From: an uncultured Bacteroidales bacterium
Lineage (GTDB): Bacteria; Bacteroidota; Bacteroidia; Bacteroidales; UBA932
Reading direction: 5' to 3'
NCBI GenBank assembly: GCA_900319375.1
Contig: ONOI01000001.1
Coordinates: 62,001 to 126,000, forward strand
DNA: 64,000 bases
Shown here: positions 52,551-62,803 of the stretch, in pieces
How positions within the stretch are numbered: position 1 is the stretch's first letter
Layout: each line of letters begins with the position of its first letter
Notes under the pieces: generated by a model
Seen by the model: the letters and a program-made list of their open reading frames with translations, nothing else
What the model was told of the DNA's origin: nothing
Databases searched by the model: none
Translations under genes and position numbers: made by a program

Positions 52551-53558
52551 TTATACGTTCTTTTTCTTGGGTTCAATATTGTACTTAGTAACATCCATTC
52601 CGAATGAGAGGTGGTTCTGTTCTACGAGAACGTCGATCTCATTGAGCGACTTGCGTCCGAAGTTGCGGAATCTCATAAGTTCGCTCCTCGAGTAAGATAC
52701 GAGGTCTGCGAAGGTGTCGATATCAGCAGCCTTGAGGCAGTTGAAAGCTCTTACGGAAAGGCCCACGTCTGAGAGCTTGGTCATGAGGAGATGCCTGATG
52801 TGGAGGCTCTCTTCGTCAAGCTCCTTGCTGTCGGACTCGACGAGGGTATCGAGGGATACCTTCTTGTCGTCTGTGAACAGCTTGAAGTGGTAGATAAGGA
52901 TGTTTGCTGCGTCCTGAAGTGCTGCATCCGGGGAGATGCTGCCGTCGGTGACAACCTCGAGGTTGAGCTTCTCGTAGTCGGTCTTCTGCTCTACTCGCCA
53001 GTTCTCAACTGTCCAGTTGACCTTGCGGATAGGAGTGTAGATTGCGTCTACGGGAATAGTACCGATGGGAGCGTTGTCGTCTCTGAGTTCGTCTGCAGGA
53101 ACGAAGCCGCGACCCTTGGTGATAACGATCGAGATTTCGAGCTTGACGGACGGCTCAAGAGAGCAGATGTGCTGTTCAGGATTCAACACCACGAAAGAAG
53201 ACAATCCCTTGGAGATGTCCTCTGCGGTAAACTCGGGTTTTCCGCTGATGACGATGTTCGCTGTCTCAGTGTCGACAGTCTCGACCATTCTCTTGAAGCG
53301 GACCTGCTTGAGGTTGAGGATGATATCCTGCATACCCTCGATCACGCCGGGGATGGTCTGGAACTCCTGCGAAACGCCGGAGATCCTGATCTGACTGATA
53401 GCGAAACCTTCCAAAGAAGCGAGAAGGATGCGGCGAAGGGCGTTGCCGATGGTCTGTCCGTAGCCCGGCTCAAGAGGGCGGAACTCGAAACGACCGACGG
53501 TGTCAGTTCCTTCGAGCATTATCACCTTGTCAGGTTTTTGAAATGCTAAGATTGCCAT
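52551..53558 (-). CDS. rpoA: RNA polymerase subunit alpha
   Basis: 335 residues. The N-terminal dimerisation domain has [20 protein letters not shown] and [11 protein letters not shown]. The C-terminal domain, which contacts upstream DNA and activators, has [20 protein letters not shown] and [18 protein letters not shown]. It lies between rpsD and rplQ, the standard position in the alpha operon. Confidence 0.98.
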   Translation of the reverse strand: MAILAFQKPDKVIMLEGTDTVGRFEFRPLEPGYGQTIGNALRRILLASLEGFAISQIRISGVSQEFQTIPGVIEGMQDIILNLKQVRFKRMVETVDTETANIVISGKPEFTAEDISKGLSSFVVLNPEQHICSLEPSVKLEISIVITKGRGFVPADELRDDNAPIGTIPVDAIYTPIRKVNWTVENWRVEQKTDYEKLNLEVVTDGSISPDAALQDAANILIYHFKLFTDDKKVSLDTLVESDSKELDEESLHIRHLLMTKLSDVGLSVRAFNCLKAADIDTFADLVSYSRSELMRFRNFGRKSLNEIDVLVEQNHLSFGMDVTKYNIEPKKKNV

Positions 53559-53578
53559 AATTCTGTTGGTGTTAAATG

Positions 53579-54181
53579 TTACTTGGAGTACAGGTCGACG
53601 ATAAGCTGCTCGTTGATAGGCTCAGGGATCTCTGCGCGGACGGGCATGTTGAGGAACTTGCCGGTAAGAGTCTTTGCATCGAACTCAAGCCAGGAGTACT
53701 TTGTTACAGATGCAACAGACTTCTGGATAACCTCGAGGCTCTTGCTCCTTTCGCGGACTGCTACTACGTCGCCGGGCTTAACCTGTGCAGACGGGATGTT
53801 GCAGTGGTTTCCGTTGAGGGTGATATGGTTGTGGGAAACGAGCTGACGTGCGGCTGCCCTGGTAGGGGCGATACCGAGACGGTACACTACGTTGTCGAGA
53901 CGGCTCTCGAGGAGGAGGATGAGGTTCTCACCCTTCTGACCGGCGAGGCGGGAAGCCTTTACGTAAGTGTTGTGGAACTGGCGCTCCAGAACTCCGTACA
54001 TGTATTTGACTTTCTGCTTCTCCTTGAGCTGAGTTCCGTACTCTTTGCTCTTTTTGCGCTTCGCTGCGAGACCGTGCTGTCCCGGAGGGAAGTTTCTCTT
54101 CTCAAAATATTTGTCTCCGCCGAAGATGGGCTCGCCGAATTTACGGGCGATTTTGGTGTTGGGACCGGTATATCTTGCCAT
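53579..54181 (-). CDS. rpsD: 30S ribosomal protein S4
   Basis: 200 residues. It binds 16S rRNA early in small-subunit assembly. Visible features are [23 protein letters not shown], and the S4 RNA-binding domain ([30 protein letters not shown]). The N-terminus lacks the Cys cluster of zinc-type S4, so it is the C- form. It lies between rpsK and rpoA. Confidence 0.98.
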   Translation of the reverse strand: MARYTGPNTKIARKFGEPIFGGDKYFEKRNFPPGQHGLAAKRKKSKEYGTQLKEKQKVKYMYGVLERQFHNTYVKASRLAGQKGENLILLLESRLDNVVYRLGIAPTRAAARQLVSHNHITLNGNHCNIPSAQVKPGDVVAVRERSKSLEVIQKSVASVTKYSWLEFDAKTLTGKFLNMPVRAEIPEPINEQLIVDLYSK

Positions 54182-54200
54182 AATTCTTAACTTTTAGAAA

Positions 54201-54587
54201 TTAAACTTTACGACGACCTTTAGGGCGGCATCCGTTGTGGGGCATAGGGGTCACGTCGATGATCTCGGTGACGGTAATGCCTGCATTGTTGATGGTGCGG
54301 ATGGCAGACTCACGGCCTGCGCCCGGGCCCTTTACATATACCTTTACCTTGCGAAGGCCTGCGTCGAATGCGGTCTTAGCTGCATCTTCTGCTGCCATCT
54401 GAGCGGCATAAGGAGTGTTCTTCTTGCTTCCGCGGAAGCCACACTTACCTGCCGAACCCCAGCTGATCACCTGACCCTGGGCGTTGGTAAGAGTTACGAT
54501 AACGTTGTTGAAGGTTGATGAAACATGGGCCTCGCCATAAGCGTCAACCTTGACAACCCTTTTGGATGTTGTTGTTTTCTTTGCCAT
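54201..54587 (-). CDS. rpsK: 30S ribosomal protein S11
   Basis: 128 residues. It is part of the platform of the small subunit. Conserved stretches are [43 protein letters not shown] and the C-terminal [18 protein letters not shown]. It sits 13 nt after rpsM and 19 nt before rpsD. Confidence 0.98.
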   Translation of the reverse strand: MAKKTTTSKRVVKVDAYGEAHVSSTFNNVIVTLTNAQGQVISWGSAGKCGFRGSKKNTPYAAQMAAEDAAKTAFDAGLRKVKVYVKGPGAGRESAIRTINNAGITVTEIIDVTPMPHNGCRPKGRRKV

Positions 54588-54600
54588 AGTTCATCAATTT

Positions 54601-54978
54601 TTACTTAGTCGCCTTCTTCTTGTTGGCAACAGTCTTCTTCTTGCCCTTACGAGTACGGGCGTTGTTTTTGGTGCTCTGTCCGCGAACGGGGAGACCACTA
54701 CGGTGACGGATTCCGCGATAGCAACCGATGTCCATAAGGCGCTTGATGTCCATCTGGACGGAAGTGCGGAGCTCACCTTCGATTCGATACTCCGAAGCGA
54801 TCTTGTTACGGATTGCGGCAATCTGCTCGTCATCCCAGTCACCGACCTTGATCGATGCGTCGATTCCACACTCTGCGAGAATCTTCTTCGCTGAGCTGCG
54901 GCCGATTCCGAAAATGTAAGTAAGACCTACTTCTCCGATTTTGTTGTTGGGTAAATCAACACCGGCTATACGTGCCAT
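54601..54978 (-). CDS. rpsM: 30S ribosomal protein S13
   Basis: 125 residues. It contacts the tRNA and forms the head bridge to the large subunit. Motifs are [33 protein letters not shown] and the basic C-terminus [13 protein letters not shown] then KNNARTRKG. It lies between rpmJ and rpsK. Confidence 0.98.
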   Translation of the reverse strand: MARIAGVDLPNNKIGEVGLTYIFGIGRSSAKKILAECGIDASIKVGDWDDEQIAAIRNKIASEYRIEGELRTSVQMDIKRLMDIGCYRGIRHRSGLPVRGQSTKNNARTRKGKKKTVANKKKATK

Positions 54979-55017
54979 AATTTATACTTTAGTTATTGTT
55001 AGTAAACTTGTTAACTA

Positions 55018-55134
55018 TTATCCCTGACGCATCTTGAACTTAGGGTTCTTCTTGCAGATCACGTAAAGACGACCTTTACGACGAACGATCTTGCAATCCT
55101 CGCTGCGCTTCTTGATGGATGTTTTGACTTTCAT
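55018..55134 (-). CDS. rpmJ: 50S ribosomal protein L36
   Basis: 38 residues, read directly from the minus strand: [17 protein letters not shown] at the start and [11 protein letters not shown] at the end. Of the zinc-ribbon ligands of classic L36, the first Cys is Ser and the His is Phe; Cys14 and Cys27 remain. It is therefore probably a non-zinc (C-) form, as is common in the phylum. It lies between infA and rpsM. Confidence 0.95.
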   Translation of the reverse strand: MKVKTSIKKRSEDCKIVRRKGRLYVICKKNPKFKMRQG

Positions 55135-55147
55135 AATATTGAAAATT

Positions 55148-55366
55148 TTATTTGTATCTGAAAGATATTCTACCCTTGGTCAAATCATAAGGAGAGATTT
55201 CAACTCTCACTTTGTCTCCGTTGAGGATGTGGATGAAATGCATTCTCATCTTTCCTGAGATGTTGCACAGAAGGACGTGGCCATTCTCCAACTCCACCTT
55301 GAACATTGCGTTGGGCAGGGTTTCGATGACTCTTCCGTCTTGTTCGATAGCTACTTGTTTCGACAT
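55148..55366 (-). CDS. infA: translation initiation factor IF-1
   Basis: 72 residues, one OB fold. Conserved segments are [58 protein letters not shown] and SFRYK. It blocks the A site during initiation. It lies 13 nt upstream of rpmJ and 12 nt after map. Confidence 0.98.
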   Translation of the reverse strand: MSKQVAIEQDGRVIETLPNAMFKVELENGHVLLCNISGKMRMHFIHILNGDKVRVEISPYDLTKGRISFRYK

Positions 55367-55378
55367 TGAAATATCTCT

Positions 55379-56158
55379 TTAAAAATTGATTGTCGGATCT
55401 TTCTCGATAAAATCAAAGGTAGACAGCTGCTCAGCATGTCCGCGACGGACAACAACCGTAAGCTCGTAGTGAGCCGATTTGGCGCGGTCGGCGGTGTGGA
55501 CTGCCCAACCATTACGGTCGAGATAGACCCCGCGGCCGCCCGCGTTGATCATAGGCTCGATACAGATGACCATTCCGTCTACGAGATGCGGACCATGGCC
55601 CCTTCTTCCGTAATTCGGAATTCCGGGCTGTTCGTGCATCTCCTTTCCGAGACCGTGGCCTTCCAGCTCACGGACTACGGAGAAACCGAATGATTCGGCA
55701 TACGACTGCACCGCGTATCCGATGTCGCCGACCCTGCCGCCTGCCACAGCCGCCTCTATTCCTTTGTAAAGCGAGGCCTTGGTAACATCAAGGAGCTTGC
55801 GGGTCTTCGCATCCACCTCCCCTACCGGGAAAGTGTATGCGGAGTCACCGTTGTACCCCTTGTATAAGGTACCGCAGTCTACGCTCACGACATCGCCCTC
55901 CTTGAGGACATAGTCCGACGGAAAACCGTGGACGACGACGTCGTTGACCGAAAGACAGAGAGCTGCGGGAAAACCTTCGAAACCGAGGAAACTGGGAATC
56001 GCGCCGTGGTCGCGGATGAAGGTCTCAGCCACCCTATTCAACTCTAAGGTTGTCACACCTGGGGCAACTATTTTACCGACCTCAGCCAGCGTCTTTGAGA
56101 CAAGAATTGCGTTCTCTCTCAAAAGCTCGATCTCTTCTTCAGTCTTAGGCTTAACCAT
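55379..56158 (-). CDS. map: type I methionine aminopeptidase
   Basis: 259 residues. It removes the initiator methionine from nascent proteins. Metal ligands are recognisable: Asp in VSVDCGTLYKGYNGDSAYTF (two Asp), His in EGHGLGKEMHEQPGIPNYG, Glu in CIEPMINAG and the final Glu in AHYELTVVV. It is placed between secY and infA, as in many Bacteroidota; adk, which some bacteria have here, is absent. Confidence 0.97.
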   Translation of the reverse strand: MVKPKTEEEIELLRENAILVSKTLAEVGKIVAPGVTTLELNRVAETFIRDHGAIPSFLGFEGFPAALCLSVNDVVVHGFPSDYVLKEGDVVSVDCGTLYKGYNGDSAYTFPVGEVDAKTRKLLDVTKASLYKGIEAAVAGGRVGDIGYAVQSYAESFGFSVVRELEGHGLGKEMHEQPGIPNYGRRGHGPHLVDGMVICIEPMINAGGRGVYLDRNGWAVHTADRAKSAHYELTVVVRRGHAEQLSTFDFIEKDPTINF

Positions 56159-56182
56159 CTTTCCTTTGTGTTTTTCAAAGAA

Positions 56183-57517
56183 CTACATGCCCGAGCGACC
56201 GCTGAGACGACCGGTCTTCATCAGACCGTCGTAGTGGCGCATGAGCAGATAACCTTCAACCTGCTGCAGTGTGTCGAGGACAACGCCCACAAGAATCAGA
56301 AGCGAAGTACCGCCGTAGAAGCTTGCGAACGAGTTCGAAACTCCGAAGATCATTGCAAGAGCGGGAAGGATCGCGATGAAAGCCAGAGCGATAGAACCGG
56401 GGAGAGTAACCCTCGACATAATGGAGTCGAGATACTCAACGGTCTTCTTGCCGGGCTTCACACCGGGGATGAATCCGCCGTTGCGCTTCATGTCTTCTGC
56501 CATCATAGTCGGGTTGACCGTAACGGCTGTGTAGAAGTACGTGAAGATGATAACCATCAGGGCGAACAGGAAGTTGTACCAGAATCCGGTGTAGTTACCA
56601 AGGGTCGCAGCGAGTCCACGTGTTGCGTCCCAACGCGAGAAGAGGATAGGGAAGAGCATCAGCGCCTGGGCGAAGATGATAGGCATAACGCCGGCTGCGT
56701 TGATCTTCAGAGGGATGTACTGGCGTACACCGCCGTACTGACGGTTTCCGATAACTCTCTTGGCGTACTGTACGGGAACCTTGCGGACTGCCTGTACGAG
56801 TGCGATAGCTGCAACGATAACAAAGAACCAGATAACCAGTTCGATGATGAGCAGAATCACACCGCCGTTTGTAGTGGTAACCTTCTCAGTGATTTCGGCC
56901 ATGAGTGCGTAAGGGAGGCGGGCTACGATACCGATCATAATGATGATGGAGATACCGTTACCGATACCGCGATCGGTAATACGCTCGCCAAGCCACATCA
57001 CGAACATCGAGCCCGACATCAGGATGAGGGTGGATACAAGGTTGAACACGAAGCCGCTCCATCCGAGGTTGCGGACTGCTACGAAGGCCTCTGCAGGAAT
57101 CTGAGAGTGGATCGAAGCGAGGTACGCGGGGGCCTGGATGCAGATGACGATGATCGTGAGGACACGGGTCATCTGGTTCATCTTCTTACGTCCGCTTTCA
57201 CCCTCCATCTGGAGTTTGCGGAAATAAGGAACGAACACTCCGAGAAGCTGGATGACGATGGATGCCGAGATGTAAGGCATCACACCCAATGCAAAGATAG
57301 AGGCGTTGCCGAAGGCACCTCCCGAGAACATGTTCAGGAGTCCTACGAGACCCTGATTGGAGTTGCTCTGGAGAGTTGCCAGCATCGATGCATCGATACC
57401 CGGAAGCACAATGAAGCAACCGAGACGATACACCAGAAGGAGGGCGACCGTATAGACGATCCTCTTACGCAGCTCCTCAATCTTGAAGATGTTCTTTATT
57501 GTCTCTATGAACTTCAT
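56183..57517 (-). CDS. secY: protein translocase subunit SecY
   Basis: 444 residues with ten membrane segments. It forms the Sec channel in the inner membrane. Visible are the start FIETIKNIFKIEELRKRIVYT, the plug region (GLVGLLNMFSGGAFGNASIFA), GGVRQYIPLKINAAGVMPIIFA in helix 7, FIPGVKPGKKTVEYLDSIMSR, and the helix 10 region LILVGVVLDTLQQVEGYLL. It lies 8 nt after rplO. Confidence 0.98.
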   Translation of the reverse strand: MKFIETIKNIFKIEELRKRIVYTVALLLVYRLGCFIVLPGIDASMLATLQSNSNQGLVGLLNMFSGGAFGNASIFALGVMPYISASIVIQLLGVFVPYFRKLQMEGESGRKKMNQMTRVLTIIVICIQAPAYLASIHSQIPAEAFVAVRNLGWSGFVFNLVSTLILMSGSMFVMWLGERITDRGIGNGISIIIMIGIVARLPYALMAEITEKVTTTNGGVILLIIELVIWFFVIVAAIALVQAVRKVPVQYAKRVIGNRQYGGVRQYIPLKINAAGVMPIIFAQALMLFPILFSRWDATRGLAATLGNYTGFWYNFLFALMVIIFTYFYTAVTVNPTMMAEDMKRNGGFIPGVKPGKKTVEYLDSIMSRVTLPGSIALAFIAILPALAMIFGVSNSFASFYGGTSLLILVGVVLDTLQQVEGYLLMRHYDGLMKTGRLSGRSGM

Positions 57518-57525
57518 TGTTGTAA

Positions 57526-57975
57526 TTATTCAGCTACGACTGCCTTACCGCCGGCAGCCTCGATTTTGGTGATAGCGGACTTTGAGAAAGCGTCTGCGGT
57601 TACTGTAACAGCAGCCTTGATTTCTCCGTTTCCGAGCACCTTGATAAGATCGTTCTTGCCGGCGAAGCCTGCCGCCTTGATGTCGTCCACACCGATCTCG
57701 GTGAGGTTGAACTTCTGGGCGATGGTCTCAAGAGTCGCTACGTTGACAGCTTTGTACTCAACGCGGGTAGGGTTCTTGAAACCGAACTTCGGCATACGCC
57801 TCTGGAGGGGCATCTGGCCACCTTCAAAGCCGATCTTGTGGGAGAAACCGGAACGAGATCCGGCGCCGTTCATACCACGGGTCGAAGTGCCGCCGCGTCC
57901 TGAACCTTCTCCACGACCGATTCTTTTCCTTGTTTTTGTCGATCCCTTAGCGGGTGTCAAATTTTCAAGTTTCAT
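57526..57975 (-). CDS. rplO: 50S ribosomal protein L15
   Basis: 149 residues. Gly/Arg-rich N-terminus (RIGRGEGSGRGGTSTRGMNG, SGFSHKIGFEGGQMPLQRRM), then FKNPTRVEYKAVNV. AAGGAGGACTGAG precedes the ATG and gives a clear ribosome-binding site. It lies between rpmD and secY. Confidence 0.98.
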   Translation of the reverse strand: MKLENLTPAKGSTKTRKRIGRGEGSGRGGTSTRGMNGAGSRSGFSHKIGFEGGQMPLQRRMPKFGFKNPTRVEYKAVNVATLETIAQKFNLTEIGVDDIKAAGFAGKNDLIKVLGNGEIKAAVTVTADAFSKSAITKIEAAGGKAVVAE

Positions 57976-57988
57976 TTCTCAGTCCTCC

Positions 57989-58183
57989 TTACTTTTTCTT
58001 GGATTTGACTTCTTCAACCTTTACGAGATGAGCGACTTTCTGGATCTGACCCCTTGCAACGGGAGTATCCTCGATCTCGACGGTCTGATTAAGCTTGCGG
58101 ATGCCAAGGCAGCGCAGGTTAGCGATCTGCCTCTTGGTCTCTCCGTTCTTGCTGATAACCTGGGTTACTTTAATCTTAGCCAT
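57989..58183 (-). CDS. rpmD: 50S ribosomal protein L30
   Basis: 64 residues from ATG 58183: MAKIKVTQVISKNGETKRQI, LRCLGIRKLNQTVEIEDTP. An in-frame ATG at 58198 would add MEDKN, but the bases encoding that extension contain GGAGG at proper Shine-Dalgarno distance from 58183, so the shorter form is preferred. Confidence 0.96.
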   Translation of the reverse strand: MAKIKVTQVISKNGETKRQIANLRCLGIRKLNQTVEIEDTPVARGQIQKVAHLVKVEEVKSKKK

Positions 58184-58200
58184 ATTCTTATCCTCCATGA

Positions 58201-58719
58201 TTAACCGTTAAACACTTTGGACATAGGAATACCGCGAAGACCGGCAACCGTATAGGCATCCCTCATCTCGGTCAGAGCTGCTACAGTGGCCTTGATAAGG
58301 TTGTGGGGGTTGGAAGAGCCCTTCGACTTTGCGAGGACGTTCTGTACGCCTGCGCTCTCGAAGACAGCACGCATAGCACCACCGGCCTTAACACCGGTAC
58401 CGGGAGCTGCGGGCTTCATGAAGACGCGTGCTCCACCATAGCGGGCTTCCTGCTCGTGGGGGATGGTCTTGTTGATGACCGGAACCTTCACGAGGTTCTT
58501 CTTCGCATCCTCGGTAGCCTTCGCGATAGCGGAGGTAACTTCGTTTGCCTTGCCCAGACCATAACCAACTACGCCGTTCTCATCTCCCACTACCACGATA
58601 GCGGCAAAGCGGAAGTGACGACCACCCTTGGTCACCTTGGTAACCCTCTGGATGGCGACAAGCCTGTCCTTAAGCTCAAGGTCAGACGTCTTTACTCTTT
58701 TAACATTTGTATTTGCCAT
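58201..58719 (-). CDS. rpsE: 30S ribosomal protein S5
   Basis: 172 residues. The S5 double-stranded RNA-binding domain has [40 protein letters not shown] and [10 protein letters not shown]; the C-terminal part has [20 protein letters not shown] and [15 protein letters not shown]. It takes part in decoding accuracy. It lies between rplR and rpmD. Confidence 0.98.
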   Translation of the reverse strand: MANTNVKRVKTSDLELKDRLVAIQRVTKVTKGGRHFRFAAIVVVGDENGVVGYGLGKANEVTSAIAKATEDAKKNLVKVPVINKTIPHEQEARYGGARVFMKPAAPGTGVKAGGAMRAVFESAGVQNVLAKSKGSSNPHNLIKATVAALTEMRDAYTVAGLRGIPMSKVFNG

Positions 58720-58730
58720 AGTCTGTACTG

Positions 58731-59093
58731 TTAGAATACGAGGCCGCCTTCACGGGCAGCGTCTGCCAAACTTTTAACCCTTCCATGGTAGAGGTAACCT
58801 CCACGGTCGAAGCAGACCGTCTTGATACCTGCTGCGAGAGCGCGCTCTGCGACTGCCTTTCCGACGATCGCTGCGGCCTCGATACCATTCTTGCCCTTGC
58901 ACTCTACTGCGAGAGCCTTGTCATTTGAAGAAGCAGCTACAAGAGTTCTGCCCTGCTCGTCATCAATTACCTGTGCGTAGATAGCCTTGTTGCTCCTGAA
59001 TACGGCAAGACGGGGCTTTTCTGCAGTTCCGCTGACGTGTTTGCGAATACGGTAATGAATCCTTCTTCTTCTTTCAATTCTATTCAATGCCAT
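58731..59093 (-). CDS. rplR: 50S ribosomal protein L18
   Basis: 120 residues. It binds 5S rRNA. Features are a basic N-terminus ([20 protein letters not shown]), [20 protein letters not shown] and the C-terminal [20 protein letters not shown]. It lies between rplF and rpsE. Confidence 0.98.
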   Translation of the reverse strand: MALNRIERRRRIHYRIRKHVSGTAEKPRLAVFRSNKAIYAQVIDDEQGRTLVAASSNDKALAVECKGKNGIEAAAIVGKAVAERALAAGIKTVCFDRGGYLYHGRVKSLADAAREGGLVF

Positions 59094-59107
59094 AATTCAA
59101 TCTCCTA

Positions 59108-59671
59108 TTATTTAGCGGCTGCAGTCTTACCAGCTTTGCGACGAAGCTGCTCACCAACGAACTTAATACCTTTACCCTTGTAAGGTTCGGGCTTACGGAA
59201 TGAACGGATCTTGGCTGCCACCTGGCCCACAAGCTGCTTATCGCAGCTCTTGAGGACGAGCTTAGGATTTTCTCCCTTCTTGACTTCGGGAATCTCTGCT
59301 GTGACCTCCTTGGGAAGCTGGAGCTGAATTTCGTGAGAGTAACCGAGAGAGAACTGAAGAATGTTGTTGCCGAGGCTTGCGACACGGTAACCAACACCGA
59401 CGAGTTCCTGACGGATAGTGAACTGCTCGCTGACGCCAACCACCATGTTGTGGACGAGGGCACGGTAAAGGCCGTGCATCGAACGGTGACGAGGCTGGTC
59501 TGTCGGGCGGGCAAACTTGATCTGATTGTCCTCGATGGAAACGGTGATGTCCGGATCTACTTTCTGGGACATCTCGCCATGAGGTCCTTTAACCTTCACT
59601 ACGTTGCCGGGGAGCAGCTCAGCTGTTACTCCGGTCGGAAGGCTTACAGGCAATTTACCAATTCGTGACAT
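59108..59671 (-). CDS. rplF: 50S ribosomal protein L6
   Basis: 187 residues. MSRIGKLPVSLPTGV at the start, two L6 repeats, and the C-terminal RKPEPYKGKGIKFVGEQLRR then KAGKTAAAK. It lies near the factor-binding site of the large subunit. It follows rpsH by 21 nt. Confidence 0.98.
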   Translation of the reverse strand: MSRIGKLPVSLPTGVTAELLPGNVVKVKGPHGEMSQKVDPDITVSIEDNQIKFARPTDQPRHRSMHGLYRALVHNMVVGVSEQFTIRQELVGVGYRVASLGNNILQFSLGYSHEIQLQLPKEVTAEIPEVKKGENPKLVLKSCDKQLVGQVAAKIRSFRKPEPYKGKGIKFVGEQLRRKAGKTAAAK

Positions 59672-59692
59672 TATTTATAATAAGTTTAAATA

Positions 59693-60088
59693 TTAATATA
59701 CGTAGCAAATAACCTCTCCGCCGACGCCAAGTTCCTTGGCTTCTTTGTCGGTGATGATGCCCTTGGAGGTCGAGAGGATTGCGATTCCGAGGCCGTTGAG
59801 GACGCGGGGAAGGTTCTCGGCGTCTGTGTACTTCCTAAGACCAGGGGTAGACACGCGGTCAATTCCCTTGATGGCGGCTGCCTTAGTCTGAGGATGATAC
59901 TTCAGAGCGATCTTGATAGTATTCTGCGGCTGAGCCTCAACTACCTTGTAGGAGAGGATGTAGCCTTTCTCAAAAAGGATCTGGGTCATGGCGACCTTCA
60001 TCTTAGAGGAAGGGATCTCCACGACTTTCTTTCCTGCCATGTAGGCGTTGCGGATCCTGGTGAGATAATCTGCAATGGGATCTGTCAT
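59693..60088 (-). CDS. rpsH: 30S ribosomal protein S8
   Basis: 131 residues. It binds the central domain of 16S rRNA. Visible are [34 protein letters not shown] and the C-terminal [20 protein letters not shown]. In E. coli S8 represses the spc operon; whether that holds here is not shown. It lies between rpsN and rplF. Confidence 0.98.
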   Translation of the reverse strand: MTDPIADYLTRIRNAYMAGKKVVEIPSSKMKVAMTQILFEKGYILSYKVVEAQPQNTIKIALKYHPQTKAAAIKGIDRVSTPGLRKYTDAENLPRVLNGLGIAILSTSKGIITDKEAKELGVGGEVICYVY

Positions 60089-60108
60089 ATCTGTTTACTT
60101 TTTAATTT

Positions 60109-60378
60109 CTACCAACTTGCCTTCTTGACGCCGGGGATGAGGCCGTTAGCGGCCATCTCACGGAACTGGATACGGCTGAGACCGAACGCTCTCATATATC
60201 CCTTCGGACGGCCGGTGAGGCTGCAACGGTTGTGCAGACGGACGGGCGACGCATTCTTAGGGAGCTTGTCGAGGGCGGCATAGTCGCCGGCTTCCTTCAG
60301 AGCCTTTCTCTTCTCGGCATACTTGGCAACGAGCTTTGCGCGCTTTACTTCGCGGGCTTTCATTGATTCTTTTGCCAT
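60109..60378 (-). CDS. rpsN: 30S ribosomal protein S14
   Basis: 89 residues, the longer form without the CxxC pair of zinc-type S14. [20 protein letters not shown] and [20 protein letters not shown] are diagnostic. It lies 5 nt after rplE. Confidence 0.98.
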   Translation of the reverse strand: MAKESMKAREVKRAKLVAKYAEKRKALKEAGDYAALDKLPKNASPVRLHNRCSLTGRPKGYMRAFGLSRIQFREMAANGLIPGVKKASW

Positions 60379-60383
60379 AATCT

Positions 60384-60980
60384 TTAGTTGTTATGTTTCT
60401 TGAAAGGAATGCCGAAACCTGCGAGAAGTGCGTGGCACTCTTCGTCTGTCCTGGCGGTTGTTACGAATGTGATCTCAAGACCGTGGATGCGCGGGTTCTT
60501 GTCGATATCGATTTCGGGGAAGATGATCTGCTCCTTGATACCGAGGGTGTAGTTTCCGCGGCCGTCCATATTCTCGGCGACACCGTTGAAGTCACGGATA
60601 CGAGGGAGAACAACACGGACGAGCTTCTCGAGGAACTCATACATCTTGACGTCACGGAGGGTGACCTTCACGCCGACGGGCATGCCCTTACGGAGCTTGA
60701 AGTTCGAGATGTCTTTCCTTGAGGTGGTGATGAGGGCCTTCTGGCCGGTGATGAGTGAAAGTTCTGCTGCAGCTTCCTCGACAACCTTGCGGTCCTGAGT
60801 TCCTTCGCCGACACCTTCGTTGATGGTGATCTTGACGAGTTTAGGGCACTGCATTACAGTCGAGTAATTGAACTGCTTCACGAGAGAATCTACGATCTGC
60901 TCCTTGTAAACCTTCTTGAGGGTGGGAACGTAGCCTGCAGGGAGTACCTGAGCCTCAGCTGCTTTATTTGTCTTTGCCAT
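60384..60980 (-). CDS. rplE: 50S ribosomal protein L5
   Basis: 198 residues. It binds 5S rRNA and contacts P-site tRNA. Motifs are [67 protein letters not shown] and [15 protein letters not shown]. An N-terminal extension ([19 protein letters not shown]) is slightly longer than in E. coli. It lies 2 nt after rplX. Confidence 0.98.
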   Translation of the reverse strand: MAKTNKAAEAQVLPAGYVPTLKKVYKEQIVDSLVKQFNYSTVMQCPKLVKITINEGVGEGTQDRKVVEEAAAELSLITGQKALITTSRKDISNFKLRKGMPVGVKVTLRDVKMYEFLEKLVRVVLPRIRDFNGVAENMDGRGNYTLGIKEQIIFPEIDIDKNPRIHGLEITFVTTARTDEECHALLAGFGIPFKKHNN

Positions 60981-60982
60981 AA

Positions 60983-61309
60983 TTACTTGATCTCCTCTCC
61001 TGATTTTTTAGCATAACGGACCTTCTTGCCGTCCACGACCTTGTAACCTACGCGGGTAGCGGTGTTGCTCTTAGGGTCGATGAGCGAGAGGTTTGAAACA
61101 TGAATGGGGGCCTCTTTCTTGATGATACCACCCTGAGGGGCCTTTGAATTCGGTTTGGTGTGCTTGCTGACGAGGTTTACTCCTTCAACGATAGCACGGT
61201 TGTCGGCGGGAGCGACGGAGAGGACCTTACCGGTCTTACCCTTATCATTTCCGGCGATGACGATGACGTTGTCACCTTTCTTGATGCGTAATTTGTTCAT
61301 GGTGCTCAT
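60983..61309 (-). CDS. rplX: 50S ribosomal protein L24
   Basis: 108 residues; an ATG at 61300 is an equally possible start that removes [23 protein letters not shown] is the KOW motif and [20 protein letters not shown] the conserved loop. It initiates large-subunit assembly. It lies 3 nt after rplN. Confidence 0.97.
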   Translation of the reverse strand: MSTMNKLRIKKGDNVIVIAGNDKGKTGKVLSVAPADNRAIVEGVNLVSKHTKPNSKAPQGGIIKKEAPIHVSNLSLIDPKSNTATRVGYKVVDGKKVRYAKKSGEEIK

Positions 61310-61312
61310 TTG

Positions 61313-61678
61313 TTAAAGGACCTCGGGGGCCAATGAAACGATTTTCATATAGTTCTCGCGGAGCTCCCTGGCGACGGGGCCAAAGATACGGGTACCGCGG
61401 AGCTCGCCTGCGTTGTTGAGAAGGACGCATGCGTTCTCGTCGAAGCGGATGTATGAACCGTCAACCCTGCGGATCTCTTTCTTGGTGCGTACTACTACAG
61501 CCTTCGAAACTGTACCCTTCTTGGCATCACTGCCAGGGATAGCACTCTTGATCGACACGACAATCTGATCTCCGACTGTCGCATAACGGTGGTGTGTTCC
61601 TCCAAGAACGCGGATGCAAAGAACTTCCTTCGCACCGCTGTTGTCGGCCACCTGTAAACGTGTTTCCTGCTGTATCAT
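61313..61678 (-). CDS. rplN: 50S ribosomal protein L14
   Basis: 121 residues. [24 protein letters not shown] with the following RVLGG, and the signature [20 protein letters not shown] then [13 protein letters not shown] identify it. In E. coli it is the first gene of the spc operon; here it continues from rpsQ with 2 nt. Confidence 0.98.
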   Translation of the reverse strand: MIQQETRLQVADNSGAKEVLCIRVLGGTHHRYATVGDQIVVSIKSAIPGSDAKKGTVSKAVVVRTKKEIRRVDGSYIRFDENACVLLNNAGELRGTRIFGPVARELRENYMKIVSLAPEVL

Positions 61679-61680
61679 AA

Positions 61681-61935
61681 TTACTTAGCCTTTTCTACGA
61701 TTTCAACTAATCTCCAATTCTTAGTCTTGCTCAGAGGACGGGTCTCCATGATGCGGACGGTATCACCCTCACCGCACTCGTTCTTTTCGTCCTGAGCGAC
61801 GAATTTGGTGGTCTTCTTTACGAACTTTCCGTACATAGGATGCTTCTCCTTACGCTCGACGGCGACGACGATCGTCTTGTCCATCTTGGCGCTGACCACT
61901 ACTCCTGTTCTTTCCTTACGAAGATTTCTTTCCAT
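61681..61935 (-). CDS. rpsQ: 30S ribosomal protein S17
   Basis: 84 residues, OB fold. [40 protein letters not shown] and LVEIVEKAK are diagnostic. It lies 2 nt after rpmC. Confidence 0.98.
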   Translation of the reverse strand: MERNLRKERTGVVVSAKMDKTIVVAVERKEKHPMYGKFVKKTTKFVAQDEKNECGEGDTVRIMETRPLSKTKNWRLVEIVEKAK

Positions 61936-61937
61936 AA

Positions 61938-62132
61938 TTAGTTCTGTTTTTCTTTTTCAGCAAGGATAGTGATCATAAGAGCGATATCCCTTCTGGTCTT
62001 CTGAAACTTAGATGTGTCCTCCAGGGGAGAAATGGCGTGGTTGATCTTCATCTGGTCGAGGTTTGACTTCTCGACTGCAATACGGTCGCGCAGGTCTGCT
62101 ACAGACATTTCGCGTGCTTCTGCTGCTTTCAT
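61938..62132 (-). CDS. rpmC: 50S ribosomal protein L29
   Basis: 64 residues, a two-helix hairpin: [20 protein letters not shown] and the C-terminal [20 protein letters not shown]. It lies at the peptide exit tunnel, where it helps dock trigger factor and SRP. It follows rplP by 16 nt. Confidence 0.97.
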   Translation of the reverse strand: MKAAEAREMSVADLRDRIAVEKSNLDQMKINHAISPLEDTSKFQKTRRDIALMITILAEKEKQN

Positions 62133-62148
62133 CTTGTCTCCTGGTTAA

Positions 62149-62568
62149 TTATTCAACATAGTCCCTGCGGACGATAAACTTAGTCGCAACGGGGAGCTTG
62201 TTGGCTGCGAGCCTCATAGCTTCCTTTGCAACTGCGAGCGACACGCCCTCAGCCTCGAAAAGAATACGGCCGGGGGTGATAGGGGCTACGAATCCGTAAG
62301 GATCGCCCTTACCTTTACCCATACGGGTATCGAGAGGCTTCTTGGTGACAGGCTTGACAGGGAATACCCTGATCCAGATCTGGCCTTCACGGTTCATATA
62401 ACGCGAAATAGCCTGACGTGCAGCCTCAATCTGCTGGGCTGTAAGCCAGCAGTTCTCAAGGGTCTTAATGCCGAAAGAACCGAAGGCGAGCTGGTTTCCT
62501 CTCTGGGCCATTCCCTTCATACGGTTCTTCTGTTCCCTTCTGAATTTGGTTCTTTTTGGTTGTAACAT
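62149..62568 (-). CDS. rplP: 50S ribosomal protein L16, first gene of the operon
   Basis: 139 residues. [60 protein letters not shown] and [20 protein letters not shown] are diagnostic. It organises the A-site region of 23S rRNA. Normally rpsC lies immediately upstream; here the gene is preceded by a promoter and a divergent unrelated gene, so it heads the transcript. Confidence 0.98.
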   Translation of the reverse strand: MLQPKRTKFRREQKNRMKGMAQRGNQLAFGSFGIKTLENCWLTAQQIEAARQAISRYMNREGQIWIRVFPVKPVTKKPLDTRMGKGKGDPYGFVAPITPGRILFEAEGVSLAVAKEAMRLAANKLPVATKFIVRRDYVE

Positions 62569-62616
62569 TGCTATATTACTTTAAATAATTTGTTTCGTCT
62601 CTTGCAAAAAGGGCTG

Positions 62617-62647
62617 CAAATTTAACACTATTTCTCGGATCTGCAAA
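62617..62647 (-). promoter_or_regulatory. promoter of the rplP-to-rplQ operon
   Basis: On the minus strand TTTG (62647-62644) and TAAATTTG (62624-62617) are 19 nt apart, an exact Bacteroidota consensus. The predicted start near 62611 gives a leader of about 42 nt before rplP. Confidence 0.8.
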
Positions 62648-62772
62648 TTATTTTTTAAAAATTTTCGACACAAAATTCGAATACTTAACTCCCGTATTTT
62701 GGGCGAGTTGCTAAAAAGCCTCAAAAAAAGTTTGCGAACTTTTCGACGCGATTTTGCATCTATAATCGGAAC

Positions 62773-62803
62773 TTTGGCTCGAAATGTGATTTATGTATAT
62801 TTG
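62773..62803 (+). promoter_or_regulatory. promoter of the DUF4294 gene
   Basis: TTTG at 62773-62776 and TATATTTG at 62796-62803 are 19 nt apart. The predicted start near 62809 rules out the upstream in-frame ATG at 62793, which lies within the promoter, and supports the ATG at 62823. Confidence 0.8.

Noticed and set aside
56168..58204. A 678-codon open frame on the plus strand opposite secY, rplO and rpmD
   Set aside because: It is entirely antisense to well-supported ribosomal operon genes and has a composition typical of shadow frames.
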